This document shows positions 15,897 to 24,291 of a stretch of 64,000 bases of DNA, piece by piece. A program made the translations under genes and the position numbers. Each line of letters starts with the position of its first letter. The first letter of the stretch is position 1. Source of the DNA: Dyella sp. BiH032 (GTDB taxonomy: Bacteria; Pseudomonadota; Gammaproteobacteria; Xanthomonadales; Rhodanobacteraceae); contig NZ_CP134867.1 in NCBI RefSeq assembly GCF_031954525.1, forward strand, positions 1,364,001-1,428,000. The letters are read 5' to 3'. The notes beneath the pieces were generated by a model. The model searched no databases. It was not told the DNA's origin and saw nothing but the letters and a program-made list of their open reading frames with translations.

Positions 15897-18029
15897 TTGG
15901 TCCAGGCCGCCGCCCCCGCCGTTTCCAGCCTCGCCGCTTGGCGCGACCGCACCGGTACGCCGGCGGCCGTGCTCGCGCGGGCGCTTGACGCTTGCATGCA
16001 GGCACGGGTGAACGAGGCCGAGTGCGTGGACGTGCTGGATCTGCTCGCGATGCTCGGCTGCGATGCGCAGACCCAGGCCGCGGCGCTCTGGTTCGAACTG
16101 GCGCGCGCCGATCCGGCCGCCTGGGCGCCGCTCGAGCCGACTCTGCCGCCCGAACTGCTGCGCCTGGTGCAGGGCCAGCTGGCGGCGGAAAAGGTCTGGG
16201 CGCTGCATGCACAGCAGGCACCGCAAAGCGGGTCGGAGGGACTGCGGCGCCTGTTGCTGGCGATCATCCGCGATCTGCGCGTGGTGTTCGTGCTGCTGGC
16301 GCGGCAGCTCGCGCGCATGCGCGCGGCGAGCACGCTGCCGGAAGCGGAGCGCACCGAGCTGGCGCGGCTGACCCGCGACATCCATGCGCCGCTCGCCAAT
16401 CGCCTCGGTATCTGGCAACTGAAGTGGGAGCTGGAAGACCTCGCCTTCCGCTACCTGCAGCCGGACACCTACCGGCGCATCGCCCGGCTGCTGGACGAGC
16501 GCCGCGCCGATCGCGAGGCGTTCATCCGCGAATCGCTGAACGCGCTCAAGCGCGAACTCGATGCGGCGGGCATCCGCGCCGACCTGGCGGGGCGGCCCAA
16601 GCACATCTATTCCATCTGGAAGAAGATGCAGCGCAAGTCGCTGGAGTTCTCCGACCTCTACGACATCCGCGCCGTGCGCGTGCTGGTCGACAGCGTGGCG
16701 GATTGCTATGGCGCGCTGGGCGTGGTGCACGCGCTGTGGCCGCACCTGCCAGGCGAGTTCGACGACTATATCGCGCGCCCGAAAGGCAACGACTACCGTT
16801 CGTTGCATACGGCGGTGATCGGTCCGCACGGCAAGACGCTCGAAGTGCAGATCCGCACGCACGAGATGCATCGCGTGAACGAGCTGGGCGTCGCCGCGCA
16901 CTGGCGCTACAAGGAAGGCGGCGGCGCCGACAGCGAGTTCGAAGCGAAGATCGCCTGGATGCGGCGGCTGCTGGAGCCGAAGGCCGAGGGCGAGGGCGAC
17001 CTCGCCGCGGAGCTGCATACGGAGCTGATGGAAGACCGCGTCTACGTCCTCACCCCGCGCGGCGAGGTGGTGGACATGCCGCGTGGTGCGACGGTGCTGG
17101 ATTTCGCCTACCACGTGCATACCGAAGTGGGGCACCGTTGCCGCGGTGCCAAGGTCAACGGACGCATCGTGCCGCTGTCGTTCCAGCCGCACAGCGGCGA
17201 CCGTATCGAGATCCTCACCGCCAAGGGCGCCGAGCCGAGTCGCGACTGGCTTTCGGCTCACCACGGCTACCTCAATACGTCGCGCGCCCGCGAGAAAGTG
17301 CGCGCGTGGTTCCGCCGCAGCGCGCACGACGCGAACCTCGCGGCGGGGCGCGCGATGTTCGAGCGCGAATTGAAGCGCCTGGCGCTGGCGGCGCCGGATC
17401 TCAACAAGCTTCCCGCGCACTTCCACCTCAAGCAGCTCGACGACGTGCTGGTGGCGCTGGCGCTGGGCGAGATCACGCCCGGGCAGATTTCGCGCGTGCT
17501 GCAGGAGGCGGAGACGCCGCCCACCGAGATGACGCAGTCTTCGCTGCCGGTGGCCTCGCGCCACAGCACGCTGGATCACAGCGCGTTGAGCATCGAGGGC
17601 ATCGGCAACCTGCTCACCACGCTGGCGCGATGCTGCCAGCCGTTGCCGGGCGACGCGGTGCGCGGTTTCGTCACGCGCGGGCGCGGCGTGTCGGTGCATC
17701 GCGCCGATTGCGCGAGCCTGGCCCGGCTTGCGCGCCGGGACCCCGACCGCGTCATCGAGGTGGAGTGGGGCAAGGCGGCTGCGCAGGCCTACGAAGTGGA
17801 CGTGGAAATCCGCGGCTACGACCGCAAGGGGCTGCAGAAGGACGTGACCAGCGTGATCAGCAACGCCGGCACGCACATCATCGCCTCGTCCAGCCGTGTG
17901 TTCGTGCGCACGGGGGAAGTAGAGATGCGCTTCACCCTGCGCGTGCGCGACTTCGAGCAGCTTTCCACTCTGCTGGCGCGGCTGGTCGCCCTGCCGAACG
18001 TCGTGGACGCCCGCCGCGTCGGCGGCTGA
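15897..18029 (+). CDS. relA: RelA, (p)ppGpp synthetase (stringent response)
   Basis: This 710-residue RelA/SpoT homolog has a degenerate N-terminal HD domain without the HDxxED hydrolase motif. The synthetase domain follows, with EFDDY (287-291), the E-x-D-D form typical of monofunctional RelA rather than the RxKD of bifunctional enzymes. Then come a TGS domain (VYVLTPRGEVVDMPRGATV), a helical region, a Cys-containing ZFD-type segment (LARCCQPLPGD) and a C-terminal ACT domain. The enzyme makes (p)ppGpp from ATP and GTP/GDP on ribosomes stalled by uncharged tRNA. The start is TTG, with an AGGGA site 7 bases upstream; no ATG lies near it. A TAGAAT -10-like sequence occurs about 30 bases upstream. 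A separate SpoT-type hydrolase would be needed elsewhere in the genome. Confidence 0.94.
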   Translation: MVQAAAPAVSSLAAWRDRTGTPAAVLARALDACMQARVNEAECVDVLDLLAMLGCDAQTQAAALWFELARADPAAWAPLEPTLPPELLRLVQGQLAAEKVWALHAQQAPQSGSEGLRRLLLAIIRDLRVVFVLLARQLARMRAASTLPEAERTELARLTRDIHAPLANRLGIWQLKWELEDLAFRYLQPDTYRRIARLLDERRADREAFIRESLNALKRELDAAGIRADLAGRPKHIYSIWKKMQRKSLEFSDLYDIRAVRVLVDSVADCYGALGVVHALWPHLPGEFDDYIARPKGNDYRSLHTAVIGPHGKTLEVQIRTHEMHRVNELGVAAHWRYKEGGGADSEFEAKIAWMRRLLEPKAEGEGDLAAELHTELMEDRVYVLTPRGEVVDMPRGATVLDFAYHVHTEVGHRCRGAKVNGRIVPLSFQPHSGDRIEILTAKGAEPSRDWLSAHHGYLNTSRAREKVRAWFRRSAHDANLAAGRAMFERELKRLALAAPDLNKLPAHFHLKQLDDVLVALALGEITPGQISRVLQEAETPPTEMTQSSLPVASRHSTLDHSALSIEGIGNLLTTLARCCQPLPGDAVRGFVTRGRGVSVHRADCASLARLARRDPDRVIEVEWGKAAAQAYEVDVEIRGYDRKGLQKDVTSVISNAGTHIIASSSRVFVRTGEVEMRFTLRVRDFEQLSTLLARLVALPNVVDARRVGG

Positions 18030-18097
18030 GCCGGACGGCACGCGGCGGCGGCCGGGCGCGGTGCTAAGCTCCCGGCGGTCAACCCGATGTGTGGACC

Positions 18098-19798
18098 ATG
18101 AACGGACGCAAAGACCAGCACCAACCCGATTCCCAGGGCCGCACGGAGCCCACCTTGGGCGATCTGGATCACCTGGATGCGGGACGTCCGCCCGCGGCCG
18201 ACGACGACCTGCCCAAAGTCACTCTGGGCGCCGCGGACCGGCGCCGCGCCGGCGCGGCGTCGGCGCAGCGCCCGGCGCGCTCGGGCGGCTCGCGCGGCTG
18301 GCTGTGGCCCTTGCTCCTGCTGGTGGTAATCGGGGCGGGCGTAACCCTCTGGCTCGAACAGGACCGCCTGCGCGGGCTGGTGCCGAGCACCGAACTCAAC
18401 GACGTGCTGGGCCGCGCCGAGCAGGCCCTGCACGACGGCCGTCTCGACGGCAGCGACGGCACCAGCGCGCGCGAATTGTTCGAGGCCGCGCGGGCGCTGG
18501 AACCCGACAACGATCGTGCCCGCGACGGCCTGCGCAAGGTGGGCCTGGCGGAAGTCGCCAAGGCCGACGCCGCTCTGGCCGCCGGCAAGCCGGACGATGC
18601 CGAGCAGGCCATGAACGCCGCGCGCGAACTGCTCGGCGGCGGCAGCGATGTGGACCGGCTGGCGCAGGCGATCGCCAAGGCACGCAGCGCGACGTTCCAG
18701 GCCGGCGCGCTGGTCGATCAGGCCCAGCAGGCCATGGCTGACGACAAGCCCGAGGAAGCCGGCGCGCTGTATCGCCGCATCCTGGCCGCCGACCCCGGCA
18801 ATGCCGTCGCCACGCACGGTTTGGACAAGGTGGGGGACGCGCTCGCCGCGAAGGCGCGCAAGGCCATCGACGCTGGTGACCGCGACGCCGCCATTGCCAG
18901 CGTCGACCGTCTCGCCGCGCTGCTGCCCAATTACGGCGAGCTGCCCTCGCTGCGCGCGGCGCTGGTGCAAGACCAGAAGCAGGACGACGGCCAGGTGGCC
19001 GAGGCGATCCGCCTGGGCCAGACGGCGCTGCGCGCCGGCCGCATCGCCGGCACCGGCAACGACACGGCGCTGGCGCATTTCAAGGACGCGCTGGCGCTCG
19101 ATCCGGAAAACCCGCAGGCGAAGGCCGGGCTGGGCCAGGTGGCGCAGGCGCTGGTCGTGCAAGCCAATGCCGCGCTCGACAGCGGCGACAACGCCCAGGC
19201 GAGCCGCCTGCTAGACCAGGCCGGCGAGCTGGCGCCCAAATCGGCCGAACTGGCCGCCGCGCGGGCGCATCTCTCGGATGTGACCCGGCATGCCGAGGGC
19301 GCCGCCGCACCTTCGGGCGAGTTGCCGGAAGCCGATGCGCAAGCCGCGCTCTCGCCGCAGCAGAGCGCCGAGCTGGCGCGCATGGTCCGCCAGGCGGAAG
19401 CCGCGGCGCGGCGCGGCGACGTGATGCTTCCGCCGGGCGAGAGCGCGTATGACCTGTACCGCCGCGCGCTGGCCATCGACGGCAACAACGAAGCGGCGCG
19501 GCACGGCTTGCAGGAACTGCCCGCGCTGGTGGTGCAACAGTTCAACCAGGCGCTTGCCAACGGCGACCTCAAGCGGGCGGGCGACCGTCTCTCCGATCTG
19601 GGCGACCTCGCGCCCGGCGAAGCGGGGCAGGCCGAGTTGCGCCAGCGCCTGGCCAGCGCCTGGATGGATCAGGCCGAAGAGCGCCTCGCCGGCGGCGACC
19701 GGCCGGGGGCCGCGCAGGCGCTGGATCACGCGCGCAAGCTGGCGCCGGGCAACCCGCGCGTATCGAGCATCGCAGCCCGCCTGCAGTCGGGCGGCTGA
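18098..19798 (+). CDS. Membrane-anchored tetratricopeptide-repeat protein
   Basis: This 566-residue protein has an acidic, disordered cytoplasmic N-terminus (1-66) and a single transmembrane helix (about 68-86). A long alanine-rich helical region follows that looks like degenerate TPR repeats, for example ELFEAARALEPDNDRARDGL and LYRRILAADPGNAVATHGL. The domain should be periplasmic. TPR domains mediate protein-protein contacts; the partner is not evident. It starts about 70 bases after relA, and the epimerase gene begins 8 bases after its stop, so these two may be co-transcribed. A GTG nine bases upstream is an alternative start. I do not recognise a named family. Confidence 0.8.
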   Translation: MNGRKDQHQPDSQGRTEPTLGDLDHLDAGRPPAADDDLPKVTLGAADRRRAGAASAQRPARSGGSRGWLWPLLLLVVIGAGVTLWLEQDRLRGLVPSTELNDVLGRAEQALHDGRLDGSDGTSARELFEAARALEPDNDRARDGLRKVGLAEVAKADAALAAGKPDDAEQAMNAARELLGGGSDVDRLAQAIAKARSATFQAGALVDQAQQAMADDKPEEAGALYRRILAADPGNAVATHGLDKVGDALAAKARKAIDAGDRDAAIASVDRLAALLPNYGELPSLRAALVQDQKQDDGQVAEAIRLGQTALRAGRIAGTGNDTALAHFKDALALDPENPQAKAGLGQVAQALVVQANAALDSGDNAQASRLLDQAGELAPKSAELAAARAHLSDVTRHAEGAAAPSGELPEADAQAALSPQQSAELARMVRQAEAAARRGDVMLPPGESAYDLYRRALAIDGNNEAARHGLQELPALVVQQFNQALANGDLKRAGDRLSDLGDLAPGEAGQAELRQRLASAWMDQAEERLAGGDRPGAAQALDHARKLAPGNPRVSSIAARLQSGG

Positions 19799-19806
19799 GT
19801 CGTTCC

Positions 19807-20658
19807 ATGCGCATTCTCGTGTTCGGCGCCAGCAGCCAGATCGGCTATTTCCTGTTGCCGCGGCTGCGCGAACTCGGTGCGGACGTGCTGGCCGTGAGCC
19901 GCCGGCCGCGCGAGACGGCCGGGGTCACCTGGCTGCGCGGGGATCTTCCGCACGTGGTGCCGCCGGTGGGCGAGCTCTCGGCGATCGTCAGCTTCGGCCC
20001 GCTGCAGGGAGTGGCCGACTGGCTGCTGGGTGCCGGGCTGGAGGGGACGCCGCGGGTGATCGCCACCAGCTCGATGAGCGCCGAGAGCAAGCGCGAGTCG
20101 GAGGTGCCGGCGGAGCGTGCGCTCGCACGCCAGTTGCGCGATGCCGAGGAGGCGCTGGCCACGATCTGCGAGCGCCGCGGCCTGGCCTGGACGGTGTTCC
20201 GGCCCACCCTCGTCTACGGCGCGGGCCTGGACAAGAGCCTCACGCCGATCGCCCGGCGCGCGATGCGCACCCGGGTGTTCCCATTGCCGGGCGGGCGCGG
20301 CCAGCGCCAGCCGGTGCATGCGGACGACATCGCCCAGGCGGTGCTGGCCGCGCTGGAGACGCCGGCTGCCGCGGGCAAGGTGATTCCGCTGGGCGGCGGC
20401 GAGCGGCTGAGCGCGGGGGAGATGTTCGCCCGCGTGCGGCGCAGCTTGCCGATCACGACGCTGCCGATTCCCCTGCCGGGCTGGCTGCTGCGGCTGGGGC
20501 GGCACGCGGTGCCGCGCTTGCGCGGCCCGGTCAGCCGGCTGGAGAGCGATCTGATCGCCGACAACAGCGCGCTGCAGCAGTTGCTGGGACTGGCGCCCCG
20601 GCCGTTCCATCCCGACGCGGCCTGCTGGGTGCCGCGCGGCCCTGCCGCCGGACCGTGA
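19807..20658 (+). CDS. NAD(P)-dependent epimerase/dehydratase-like protein (extended SDR)
   Basis: This 283-residue protein has a Rossmann fold opening MRILVFGASSQIGYFLLPRL. The glycine motif is GASSQIG rather than the usual GxxGxxG. It has the SDR-like RPTLVYG block, and the C-terminal half resembles UDP-sugar epimerases and NDUFA9-like proteins. The usual YxxxK catalytic pair is not obvious, so it may be a nucleotide-binding protein of the atypical SDR group rather than a classical epimerase. No recognisable Shine-Dalgarno site precedes the ATG, which lies 8 bases after the TPR gene. Substrate unknown. Confidence 0.75.
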   Translation: MRILVFGASSQIGYFLLPRLRELGADVLAVSRRPRETAGVTWLRGDLPHVVPPVGELSAIVSFGPLQGVADWLLGAGLEGTPRVIATSSMSAESKRESEVPAERALARQLRDAEEALATICERRGLAWTVFRPTLVYGAGLDKSLTPIARRAMRTRVFPLPGGRGQRQPVHADDIAQAVLAALETPAAAGKVIPLGGGERLSAGEMFARVRRSLPITTLPIPLPGWLLRLGRHAVPRLRGPVSRLESDLIADNSALQQLLGLAPRPFHPDAACWVPRGPAAGP

Positions 20659-20779
20659 CTTTCCTTCGGCGATTCGCTGCCGCGGCGCCATCTTTCCGCC
20701 CCAAACGGGGAGACGCATTCATATGCGCGCCGGGAAGCAGGTCCTATGATCGCGGCCTTATCGTTCAGGATTCTCCGCG

Positions 20780-23104
20780 TTGGCCTTTCTGACCCGACTC
20801 CGCTCGCTCGCAAGCGCCGCCTGGCCCTGGGTGCGCATTCCCTTCTGGATCGGCCTGGGCCTGTTCTTCGGGTTCGTGCTCCCCTACACGCTGGTGCTGA
20901 ACAAGCGGGTCCAGGATCGTTTCAACGACCTCGTCTTCGCCGTGCCGACGCGCGTCTACGCGCGACCGCTGCCGCTGGAAGCCGGGGCGCCGATGACCCC
21001 CGCGGCGCTGGAGCTGGAGCTGACCTTCGCCGGCTACAGCAATGACGGCCACGGCCAGGTCGCCGGCACCTGGGCCAAGGACGGTTCCACCTATGTGATT
21101 TCCTCGCGCGGTTATGCCGGCCCCGATGGCGGCGAGCTGCCGCGCCGCGTGCGCGTCGCGCTGGGCAAGGGCGGTGTGGCTTCGCTGAAGGATGCCGCCA
21201 GCGGCAAGCCGCTGGAGCTGGCCCACCTCGATCCGGCGCGCATCGCCACCGTGTACGGCTCGCAGCAGGAAGAGCGCCGCATCGTGCGTCTCGCCGACGT
21301 GCCGCCGCTGCTCATCGGGGGCCTGCAGGCGGTCGAGGACCGCGACTTCAAGCACCACATCGGCATCGACTTCTCCGCCATCCTGCGCGCCAGTTTCGCC
21401 AACCTGCGCGCCGGCCACACCGTGCAGGGCGGGTCGACGTTGACCCAGCAGCTGGTGCGCAACCTGTTCCTGGACCGCGATCAGAACATCACGCGCAAGT
21501 TCAACGAAGCGCTGATGTCGATCCTGATCGAGGCTCACTACGACAAGGGCCGCATCCTGGAGGCCTACGTCAATCAGGTGTTCCTCGGCCAGCAGGGTGC
21601 GCAGGCCGTGCATGGGTTCGCTGCGGCCTCGGAGTTCTATTTCGGCCGGCGCATGGAAGACCTGCGTCCGCAGGAAATGGCGCTGCTGATCGGCATGGTG
21701 AAGGGGCCCAGCTATTACGATCCGCGCCGCTATCCCGAGCGCGCGCTGTCCCGCCGCAACCTGGTACTGGAGCAGTTCGCCACCACCGGACTGCTGACCC
21801 CGGAGCAGGCGAAGGCGGCCGAAGCCACGCCGCTGGGCATCGTCACCAATGGTCAGCTGCCGCATAACCGCTTCCCCGCGTTCATGCAGCTGGTGCGTGC
21901 GCAGATCACCAACGATTTCGACGACGCCATGCTCAGCGCCGGCAATTTGAGCATCTTCACCACGCTCGATCCCGCGGCGCAGCTGTATGCCGAGCAGGGC
22001 ATCACCACGGCGATGAGCGGCCTGGGCAAGCGCGGCGAGGCGGCGCAGGCCGCGGCCGTGGTCACCGACGCGCAGACCGGCAGCGTGCTGGCTATCGTCG
22101 GCAGCAAGGACCCCGGTGACCAGGGCTTCAACCGCGCGATGGATGCGCGCCGCTCGATTGGTTCGCTGATCAAGCCGCTGGTTTATCTGGTGGCGCTGTC
22201 GCAGCCGGAACGCTGGAACCTCGGTTCGCCGGTGGAAGACACGCCGATCAGCATGCGCCAGCCCGACGGCACGCAGTGGACGCCGAAGAACGACGAAGGC
22301 GATGTGCACGGTTCGGTGCCGATGGTCGACGCGCTGGTGCATTCGTGGAACCTGGCGACGATCCACCTGGGCCTGGAAGTGGGGTTGCCGCGCATCAAGG
22401 CCTTCCTGGAATCGTTCGGACTCACCGACGTCAATCCCAGCCCCTCGCTATTGCTGGGTGCGCAGGGCATCCCGCCGCTGCAGGTGGCGCAGCTGTATCA
22501 GTACATCGCCGCGGACGGCCACGCGCTGCCGCTAGTCGCGGTGCGCGGCGTGGTCGACGCCGACGGCAAGACCATCAAGCGTTACGAAGTGAAGACCGGC
22601 AGCGGCGAATACCAGCTGGCCGTGCGCCAGGTGACCTGGGCGATGCAGCAGGTGGTGCGCTCGGGCACCGCGGCGGCGATCGGCAAGACCCTGCCGAACC
22701 TCAACGCCGCGGGCAAGACCGGTACCAGTAACGAGATGCGCGACAGCTGGTTCGCCGGCTTCACCGCCGATCACCTGGCCGTGTTCTGGATGGGCCGCGA
22801 CGACAACAAGCCGAGCGGTCTCTACGGCGCCACCGGCAGCCTGCGCGCGTGGCAGGAGCTGTTCCGCAAGCTGCCCTCGCGTCCGCTTCCGGCGGCGCCG
22901 GGCGAGGGCCTGGAAATGGCCTGGATCAATCCGGCCGATGGCAAACGTACCGATCCGTCGTGCGAAGGCGCACGCCAGATCCCCGTGGTTGCGGGTACCC
23001 TTTCGCAGGATTCCGAGGGCTGCTTCTGGCAGCGCGTCCAAAACTGGTTCGGCGGCGACAGCAACGCACCGGCGCCGGCCTCCACCGCTCCCATCCGAGA
23101 TTGA
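20780..23104 (+). CDS. mrcB: Penicillin-binding protein 1B, bifunctional class A PBP
   Basis: This 774-residue enzyme has one membrane anchor (about 20-40). A GT51 glycosyltransferase domain follows, with catalytic Glu186 in VEDRDF and the motifs GGSTLTQQLVRN and AYVNQVFLGQ. The transpeptidase domain has SLIK (Ser462-Lys465), SWN (522-524) and KTGT (646-649). It polymerises lipid II and cross-links peptidoglycan in the periplasm. The sequence around RSIGSLIKP and the domain order match PBP1b rather than PBP1a. The start is a TTG with an AGGA upstream, and a TATGAT -10-like hexamer lies about 30 bases before it. The lipoprotein gene follows two bases after the stop, suggesting one transcript. 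Confidence 0.94.
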   Translation: MAFLTRLRSLASAAWPWVRIPFWIGLGLFFGFVLPYTLVLNKRVQDRFNDLVFAVPTRVYARPLPLEAGAPMTPAALELELTFAGYSNDGHGQVAGTWAKDGSTYVISSRGYAGPDGGELPRRVRVALGKGGVASLKDAASGKPLELAHLDPARIATVYGSQQEERRIVRLADVPPLLIGGLQAVEDRDFKHHIGIDFSAILRASFANLRAGHTVQGGSTLTQQLVRNLFLDRDQNITRKFNEALMSILIEAHYDKGRILEAYVNQVFLGQQGAQAVHGFAAASEFYFGRRMEDLRPQEMALLIGMVKGPSYYDPRRYPERALSRRNLVLEQFATTGLLTPEQAKAAEATPLGIVTNGQLPHNRFPAFMQLVRAQITNDFDDAMLSAGNLSIFTTLDPAAQLYAEQGITTAMSGLGKRGEAAQAAAVVTDAQTGSVLAIVGSKDPGDQGFNRAMDARRSIGSLIKPLVYLVALSQPERWNLGSPVEDTPISMRQPDGTQWTPKNDEGDVHGSVPMVDALVHSWNLATIHLGLEVGLPRIKAFLESFGLTDVNPSPSLLLGAQGIPPLQVAQLYQYIAADGHALPLVAVRGVVDADGKTIKRYEVKTGSGEYQLAVRQVTWAMQQVVRSGTAAAIGKTLPNLNAAGKTGTSNEMRDSWFAGFTADHLAVFWMGRDDNKPSGLYGATGSLRAWQELFRKLPSRPLPAAPGEGLEMAWINPADGKRTDPSCEGARQIPVVAGTLSQDSEGCFWQRVQNWFGGDSNAPAPASTAPIRD

Positions 23105-23106
23105 CC

Positions 23107-23640
23107 ATGTCGTACCGCCGTTTCCGCCGACCGCTCCTTGCCTCTACCGTCCTGGCCGCGCTCGCCCTGGCTGCCTGCAACCAACCCAGCGCGCCCTCGC
23201 AGGCCACCCGCCCGACGCGCTCGGATGGAGACATCCTGGCGTCGATCCAGGCGGCCGGAGACAAGGAGAAGTCTGTGATCGACGTGCATCCGCTGCGCGA
23301 CCCGGGCGTGGCTTCGCTGCAGGACGCCGCGCAGGCGGACGTACGCGGTGGACAGCTCGACGCGGCCGCCGCCAAGCTCGACCAAGCACTGAAACTGAGC
23401 CCGAATTCGCCGGACCTGCTGCAGGACCGCGCCGAGCTGGCGATCCGCCTGAAGGACTATCCGTCCGCCGAACAGCTGGCGCACAAGTCGTGGGAGATCG
23501 GTCCACGGCTGGGGCCGCTGTGTGCGCGCAACTGGCAGACGATCGTCGAGCTGCGCCAGCGGGCGGGGGATGATGCGGCGGCGGCGACTGCCGCGAAGTG
23601 GGTGAAGCAGTGCCACGTCGAGGGTATTCCGCGGTATTGA
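23107..23640 (+). CDS. TPR-containing lipoprotein
   Basis: This 177-residue protein starts with a lipoprotein signal peptide ending in a lipobox LAAC (Cys about residue 24), so it should be lipid-anchored in the envelope. The mature part holds TPR-like helices (AAAKLDQALKLSPNSPDLLQ; AELAIRLKDYPSAEQLAHKS). Two cysteines near the C-terminus could form a disulfide. It begins two bases after mrcB and is probably co-expressed with it. By position it could be a PBP1b partner analogous in placement, though not in sequence, to LpoB; that is inference. The frame is open upstream through mrcB, but the ATG with a complete signal peptide is clearly the start. Confidence 0.85.
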   Translation: MSYRRFRRPLLASTVLAALALAACNQPSAPSQATRPTRSDGDILASIQAAGDKEKSVIDVHPLRDPGVASLQDAAQADVRGGQLDAAAAKLDQALKLSPNSPDLLQDRAELAIRLKDYPSAEQLAHKSWEIGPRLGPLCARNWQTIVELRQRAGDDAAAATAAKWVKQCHVEGIPRY

Positions 23641-23735
23641 GGTTTTTCTCCTCGTTTTTGGGGGCGGGGTTTGCGTGGGGCGGATTCGCTCGCTGCCAAT
23701 GGACGCTTGTTTCCTGCCTCGTCCTTCCACTTGGT

Positions 23736-23759
23736 CGTCATTCCGGCGCAGGCCGGACG
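23736..23759. repeat. REP-like motif 1 (CGTCATTCCGGCG type)
   Basis: CGTCATTCCGGCGCAGGCCG and the following bases contain a small hairpin TCCGGC/GCCGGA. The same head, CGTCATTCCGGCG, recurs at 23830 and, with one change, at 31509. It is the head of a dispersed repeat common in proteobacterial genomes. Confidence 0.65.
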
Positions 23760-23769
23760 TAGCGCGTAG

Positions 23770-23795
23770 GTTGGGGTGAGCTCGCCAACCCCAAC
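23770..23795. repeat. GTTGGGG/CCCCAAC inverted repeat
   Basis: Seven-base perfect arms flank 12 bases, immediately after a GTAG. This matches a widespread short intergenic repeat of the GTAGGTTGGGGTGAG type in gammaproteobacteria. It is wedged between the two REP-like motifs. Confidence 0.55.
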
Positions 23796-23829
23796 GGGGG
23801 TGCTAAGGGTTGCCTCGCCCTTCCATTCT

Positions 23830-23860
23830 CGTCATTCCGGCGCGGGCCGGAACCCAGTAG
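23830..23860. repeat. REP-like motif 2 (CGTCATTCCGGCG...CCAGTAG)
   Basis: This is a direct copy of the head of motif 1, with the longer tail GGCCGGAACCCAGTAG. It contains the hairpin TTCCGGC...GCCGGAA. It resembles the left arm of the REPIN-like pair at 31509. Confidence 0.7.
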
Positions 23861-23946
23861 CGACACGGCTCGGTTGTCGCGACGTGGTCGCCAGTCGTGT
23901 CTCGCCCCTCGCGGGGCGAGGGTTTCGCTCTCCTGCCGGAGAGCGA

Positions 23947-24190
23947 GTTACTTCTTCTTGCTTGCCCAAGAAGAAGTAACCAAGAAGAAGGGCCCCCTGC
24001 GCGGCGCCCTCCGCAGCCTTCGCTGCTCCGGGTACGTTGAGGGCTGGCCGGGCTTTTCGACAGGGCATCCATGCCCTGATCGAAAAGGCGGGGACGTCCT
24101 GTCCCCGCCCGCCTGCGGCGGCCTGATCGTCCAGCCCTCACCGCCGCGAAGGGAACCCGGGAGATCAAGAGCGAAGAGCAACAGCCAAGG
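23947..24190. repeat. Large multi-hairpin dispersed element (candidate structured DNA/RNA)
   Basis: Four strong hairpins follow one another. The first is a perfect 14-bp stem starting GTTACTTCTTCTTG with a 6-base loop (23947-23980). The second is a 16-bp stem with one bulge, CTTTTCGACAGGGCAT against its complement (24053-24087). The third is GGCGGGGAC/GTCCCCGCC (24087-24109). The fourth is CCGCC/GGCGG (24109-24121). The last three are enclosed by a 9-bp outer stem GAGGGCTGG (24039-24047) / CCAGCCCTC (24131-24139), which would give a four-way junction. The right part, with GGGAGATCAAGAGC, also looks like repeat sequence as remembered from Xanthomonas and Stenotrophomonas genomes. Function unknown; the right boundary is approximate. 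Confidence 0.6.
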
Positions 24191-24291
24191 CTGGTTCGGG
24201 GCCCGATCTGAGGTGAGAGCTTCAGGTTGAATGGAGGTTGCATGCCGGCTCGGGTTACGCGTGAACTTCGGCTCAGCCATACTTGCTTCCT

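Larger units (their letters stand above)
23641..24291. other. 650-base intergenic region filled with repeats
   Basis: No gene is supported. From left to right the region holds two REP-like motifs (23736, 23830) around a GTTGGGG...CCCCAAC inverted repeat (23770), then a long multi-hairpin element (23947 to about 24190). A short lysine-rich frame crosses the latter, but its reading is explained by the hairpin sequence. The stretch 24190-24291 presumably contains the yoaA promoter. Confidence 0.7.

Noticed and set aside
14607..18041. An 1144-codon minus-strand open frame spanning hrpA and relA
   Set aside because: It crosses two well-supported genes on the other strand and shows no domain.
24039..24139. 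The multi-branch structure as a tRNA or tmRNA
   Set aside because: Although it can draw as a cloverleaf-like junction, it lacks a TTCGA T-arm in the right place, a D-loop GG and a 3' CCA-type acceptor; arm lengths do not fit.
23874..24230. Short plus-strand frame with a lysine-rich VTKKKG segment
   Set aside because: The lysine run is simply the reading of the hairpin AAGAAGAAGTAACCAAGAAG; such frames recur with the dispersed element and are probably not translated genes.
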